From assembly GCA_002798195.1 (NCBI GenBank), contig NWQM01000001.1, positions 248,001 to 312,000 of the forward strand: 64,000 bases of DNA, written 5' to 3'. Position numbers and translations under genes: made by a program. The notes beneath the pieces are model-generated. The model saw only the letters and a program-made list of their open reading frames with translations, made no database searches and was not told where the DNA came from. This stretch comes from Lysobacteraceae bacterium NML03-0222. GTDB lineage: Bacteria; Pseudomonadota; Gammaproteobacteria; Xanthomonadales; Xanthomonadaceae. Below are positions 61,228-64,000 of the stretch, one piece after another (position 1 is the stretch's first letter; each line of letters starts with the position of its first letter).

Positions 61228-61964
61228 GCGTCCCTCATTTGCGCTTCATAGGCTGCTTGCAGGCGGGCAAAGCCTGGCGCTGCCATGTCCTCACCCGCCA
61301 CTTTGACCAGCGAGCGCCGCAGTCGCGCCAGATTGGCGGCCTGCCAAGTGGCCTTGGGTGTTTGTAGGCGGCTTTTGTCAAAATCAATCATCCAAGCCTT
61401 GCCCGTATCATCAAATAACAGATTGTAGGCATTGAGGTCGGCATGGTTCAGACCGGCACGGTGAAAGCGGGCAATCAAGCGCCCGGCTGCTTGCCAGGGC
61501 GCGGCATTACCTTGGTGCGCAACCCGATGTGCAAACGTCTGCACACCTGCTAGTCGTTGCAACAAAATGGCAGCACGATAACCAAGACCATGACGACGAT
61601 AAAGCGCCGCAACCGGGCGTGGCACAGGCAGTCCGAGCGCCAGCAGGCGCTGCAATAGCCGAAACTCGGCAAAGCTGCGTACTTTGTCGGTGCCCCGCCA
61701 GAGGAACGTATCGCGGCTCAATTTCGCTACCAGCCCGCCACGCAGATAATGGCGCAACACCAGCGACCCGCAGTCGCTATCGACAAACCAAGCGGCGCCA
61801 CGCCCCCCCTGGTCAACTGGCTGTGCGGCCGCGCCCCAGCGGGATGGACAGAACCAATCGGCCGTGGGGGTTTGCCCGCAAGCCTCCGTGTCGAACACAA
61901 TGGCGCCTTCGCCCTGCGCATCACGGAATGGTTGCAATATTTCGTTGAGTTCGCGCCTTGACAT
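61224..61964 (-). CDS. kdkA: 3-deoxy-D-manno-octulosonic acid (Kdo) kinase
   Basis: Phosphorylates Kdo in the lipopolysaccharide inner core. 246 residues of the RIO/ABC1-type kinase fold: VLRHYLRGGLVAKLSRDTFLW (nucleotide region with Lys), the catalytic loop FHRAGLNHADLNAYNLLFD and the metal Asp in WMIDFDKSR. A heptosyltransferase gene divergently starts 16 bases away, supporting an LPS role. Such kinases are known in Xanthomonas, Vibrio and Pasteurellaceae. Confidence 0.92.
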   Translation of the reverse strand: MSRRELNEILQPFRDAQGEGAIVFDTEACGQTPTADWFCPSRWGAAAQPVDQGGRGAAWFVDSDCGSLVLRHYLRGGLVAKLSRDTFLWRGTDKVRSFAEFRLLQRLLALGLPVPRPVAALYRRHGLGYRAAILLQRLAGVQTFAHRVAHQGNAAPWQAAGRLIARFHRAGLNHADLNAYNLLFDDTGKAWMIDFDKSRLQTPKATWQAANLARLRRSLVKVAGEDMAAPGFARLQAAYEAQMRDA

Positions 61965-61980
61965 GCCATGAGTCTAACAA

Positions 61981-63036
61981 GTGAATCTTTCGCCTTCTGC
62001 CCCCCAGTCCATCTGCCTGCTGCGCCTGTCCGCGCTGGGTGATGTCACCCATGTGCTGCCGCTGCTGCACACTTTGCGCAGCGCTTTTGCAGCAGCGGAA
62101 ATCACCTGGGTCATTGGCAAGGGCGAGCACCGCTTATTGGCAGGACTTTCGGGGGTGCGCTTTATCGAATACGACAAAAAAACCGGGCTGGCCGGAATGC
62201 GTGCGCTGCGCCGCGAAATTGGCCGAGAAAAATTCGATGTCCTGTTGCAAATGCAGGTGGCCGCACGCGCCAACCTGCTCTCGGCCTTTATCCCGGCGCG
62301 GCGGCGCATTGGCTATGACAAGTCGCGCTCCAAAGACCTGCATGGCCTGTTTATCAACGAACGGATTGCCGACCGCCCCGGTATCCATGTGCTCGATGCC
62401 ATTGGCAGTTTTTGTGAGCCGTTGGGACTACAGCCGCTGCCGCCAGTCTGGGATTTGGCTGTGCCGCAAGCGGCTTTTGACTGGGCGGCCGAGCAATGGC
62501 CGGATGATGGCCGACCGGTGCTGATGATTTCACCTTGCTCCAGCCATGCCCGGCGCAACTGGCGTGCCGAGCGTTATGCGGCGTTGGCTGACCATGCGGC
62601 TGCCCAAGGCTGGCGCATCGTGCTGTGCGGTGGCCGTAGCGAACTGGAGCGGCAAACCGGCGATGCCATCATCGCCCAGTGCCAAGCACCGATTCTGGAC
62701 TTGATTGGCAAAGACACACTGAAGCAATTGCCTGCCCTGCTGGCGCGCGCCAACCTGTTGGTGACCCCCGACTCTGGCCCCATGCATATCGCCAATGCCA
62801 TGGGGACCAAGGTGCTGGGACTGCACGCGGCCAGCAACCCGCGGCGCAGCGGCCCGTATTCGGATATTCGCTACTGTGTTGACCGCTACGACGATGCCGC
62901 CCGTGCGCATCTGGGCAAACCGGCCAGCGCACTGAAATGGGGCACCAAGATTGAATATGACGGTGTAATGGACCTGGTGACAGTGGAGGATGCCATCGCT
63001 GCCTTTGAGCGCTATCGTGCGGACTATGCCAGTTGA
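61981..63036 (+). CDS. LPS heptosyltransferase-like glycosyltransferase (GT9)
   Basis: 351 residues from GTG 61981. Starts with SICLLRLSALGDVTHVLPLL, the family's acceptor-binding beginning. MISPCSSHARRNWRAERYAA is the donor-phosphate strand, IVLCGGRSELE and LLVTPDSGPMHIANAMGTKV are the GT9 end blocks. It transfers ADP-heptose (or related) to Kdo or heptose of the inner core; WaaC or WaaF cannot be chosen with certainty. It is divergent from kdkA, and the 16-base gap leaves no room for separate promoters, so each promoter must lie in the other's coding region or upstream. Confidence 0.88.
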   Translation: MNLSPSAPQSICLLRLSALGDVTHVLPLLHTLRSAFAAAEITWVIGKGEHRLLAGLSGVRFIEYDKKTGLAGMRALRREIGREKFDVLLQMQVAARANLLSAFIPARRRIGYDKSRSKDLHGLFINERIADRPGIHVLDAIGSFCEPLGLQPLPPVWDLAVPQAAFDWAAEQWPDDGRPVLMISPCSSHARRNWRAERYAALADHAAAQGWRIVLCGGRSELERQTGDAIIAQCQAPILDLIGKDTLKQLPALLARANLLVTPDSGPMHIANAMGTKVLGLHAASNPRRSGPYSDIRYCVDRYDDAARAHLGKPASALKWGTKIEYDGVMDLVTVEDAIAAFERYRADYAS

Positions 63037-63180
63037 TTGACAAATCCATGTATTTCCCCGCAATCCCTTGGTGACGCGGGGCTTGAAAACTTATCTGCGC
63101 GTTTTCAATAGAAATTGAAAATCAGCTTTCTGGAAGAGTGCTGCCGTGCTGGAATGTGAGCTTGAGTTTCTGCACGCAAC

Positions 63181-63208
63181 AAAAAAGCTCCTGAAGTCAG
63201 GAGCTTGT
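63181..63208 (-). terminator. Terminator after tRNA-Phe
   Basis: On the minus strand AAGCTCCTG pairs with CAGGAGCTT around a short loop and six T follow. Confidence 0.85.
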
Positions 63209-63216
63209 TAAGCACA

Positions 63217-63292
63217 TGGTGGCCGGGGAGGGAATCGAACCCCCGACACGGGGATTTTCAATCCCCTGCTCTACCAACTGAGCTACCCGGCC
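63217..63292 (-). tRNA. tRNA-Phe (anticodon GAA)
   Basis: On the minus strand the acceptor GGCCGGG pairs with CCCGGCC, the anticodon stem GGGGA/TCCCC encloses TTGAAAA with GAA, and the T arm is GGTTCGATTCC. 76 nt with CCA. Confidence 0.97.
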
Positions 63293-63306
63293 AGTGCGAG
63301 CCGCGC

Positions 63307-63335
63307 ATTCTACGCATACATTTTGCCGATGGCAA
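63307..63335 (-). promoter_or_regulatory. Promoter for tRNA-Phe
   Basis: Minus strand: TTGCCA (63335-63330), a 17-base spacer and TAGAAT (63312-63307). The predicted start is about 8 bases before the tRNA. Confidence 0.72.
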
Positions 63336-63605
63336 TAGTCAGGATGCAGATGTGATGAAATTTCTTGGGTGCGTGCTCATTTTTGCCGCGCACCTTTTGC
63401 TGACGCGGGGCAAGGCGGGCTGGTTGTTGCAGGTTGTATCGCCATGCTTGTCACAGGACAGGGCGATGGCGGTGCCGTTGGTGACGCCTGCATATGGGGC
63501 AAATCAATGTCGTCTTTGATGCAGTCGGCAGCCACGGCTATCTGCGGATGAACTGCGCGCAGCTGAAAAAGCCTTGTTTGACGCTCGACGCCTTTCAACA
63601 GGCGC
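63336..63605. other. Gene-free stretch between tRNA-Phe promoter and yggX
   Basis: Nothing convincing is seen here. Short open frames on both strands have no start support and no recognisable protein pattern; the frame running through the tRNA is a chance read-through. A small stem GCGCCT/AGGCG near 63585-63606 may end yggX but lacks a T tract. Confidence 0.5.
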
Positions 63606-63875
63606 TTAGCTTTCCGGGGTGTAGCCGGCAGGTTTCTCTGCGCCATCGCCAAACAGGAATTTGTCCATTTCCTTCTCCAGAAAGGCACGGTGTTCGGGGT
63701 TCATCGGCGAGAGCCGGTTTTCGTTGATGAGCATGGTTTGATGGGCAAGCCAAGCCGCCCATGCGGTTTTGCCGATATGGGCGAACACGCGCTTGCCCAT
63801 TTCGCCCGGCCAGGGGACGAAGTCCAGGCCTTCGGTCTGACGCTGCTCGCGTTGGCAAAAAACGGTTCGGCTCAT
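63606..63875 (-). CDS. yggX: Fe(2+)-trafficking protein YggX
   Basis: Small protein protecting iron-sulfur clusters from oxidation. 89 residues, the family length. Conserved MSRTVFCQREQRQTEGLDF with the Cys at residue 7, then AWAAWLAHQTMLINENRL and EHRAFLEKEMDKFLFG. Its ATG overlaps the mutY stop (ATGA), as in many gamma-proteobacteria where mutY and yggX are adjacent. Confidence 0.96.
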   Translation of the reverse strand: MSRTVFCQREQRQTEGLDFVPWPGEMGKRVFAHIGKTAWAAWLAHQTMLINENRLSPMNPEHRAFLEKEMDKFLFGDGAEKPAGYTPES

Positions 63876-64000
63876 GCTGTGGGCTCCTGTTCTATCAGTT
63901 TGCGCACCGGGGCGGGGATGCCAAGGGAGGCGAGTTCTTCGCGGCTTGCCCAGCGCAAGGCGTCATTGTCGCCTACCGTTGGATGCGGGGCGAGTGCTTG
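63872..64000 (-). CDS. mutY: Adenine DNA glycosylase MutY, C-terminal end only
   Basis: Only the last 42 codons are in the window. They read LAPHPTVGDNDALRWASREE and end with LGIPAPVRKLIEQEPTA. The PAPVRKL ending and the following yggX gene fit MutY, whose C-terminal Nudix-like domain recognises 8-oxoG opposite adenine. The catalytic and Fe-S parts lie beyond the right edge. Identity depends largely on context. Confidence 0.75.
   Translation of the reverse strand, partial: QALAPHPTVGDNDALRWASREELASLGIPAPVRKLIEQEPTA

Noticed and set aside
63205..63519. Open frame through tRNA-Phe (begins like WWPGRESNPRHGDF)
   Set aside because: This is the well-known false translation of the reverse strand of a tRNA gene.

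Overview
The window is an ordinary chromosomal, gene-dense stretch (about 60% GC by eye) from a gammaproteobacterium, most likely of the Xanthomonadales/Lysobacterales. The evidence is the order lon-hupB-tRNA-Val-tRNA-Asp-ppiD, a YebC protein with the divergent N-terminus familiar from Xanthomonas relatives, a kdkA-type Kdo kinase beside a heptosyltransferase, DUF3011-type repeats, and a complete Tol-Pal operon. I see no prophage, CRISPR array, insertion sequence, plasmid gene or rRNA. The assignment to an order rests on recalled synteny and is inference.

Layout. Bases 2-5295: lon (cut at the left edge), hupB, tRNA-Val and tRNA-Asp with good sigma70 promoters, and ppiD. 5371-8265 (minus): gloB-mltD-fabI. 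8295-10125 (plus): a methyltransferase, rnhA and dnaQ with start/stop overlaps. 10281-13016 (minus): rluA-prpB-prpC. 13125-15489: an unrecognised lipoprotein and a ygiB/ygiC-like pair. 15583-20209: an iron-uptake operon (TonB-dependent receptor, two small membrane proteins, PepSY protein) behind a clear Fur box. 20301-25699 (minus): mdh, a membrane glutaredoxin-like protein, an aminotransferase, a methyltransferase, an FMN reductase, ppiB and a macro-domain protein.

25858-38229 is mainly information processing: typA, the rimP-nusA-infB-rbfA-truB operon, then mutL and epmA where rpsO-pnp would be expected. 38289-41043 encodes envelope or exported proteins (a triple DUF3011-like repeat protein, an OmpA-family protein, an exported unknown). 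41143-46107: aspS, GNAT, an alpha/beta hydrolase, yebC, ruvC and ruvA. A large subtilisin-like autotransporter (46361-49726) separates ruvA from ruvB. 49887-57812: ruvB, ybgC, tolQRAB, pal, cpoB, queE, queC, then tRNA-Lys. 58031-64000: tilS-accA, an MBL-fold hydrolase and kdkA divergent from a heptosyltransferase, tRNA-Phe, yggX and the 3' end of mutY.

The signals I think merit a second look are small: terminator-like hairpins directly 5' of typA, rimP and truB; an endonuclease-type MutL; the autotransporter between ruvA and ruvB; duplicated exported proteins; and a G9 tract upstream of the DUF3011 protein. I did not find convincing evidence for a wholly new multi-gene system.
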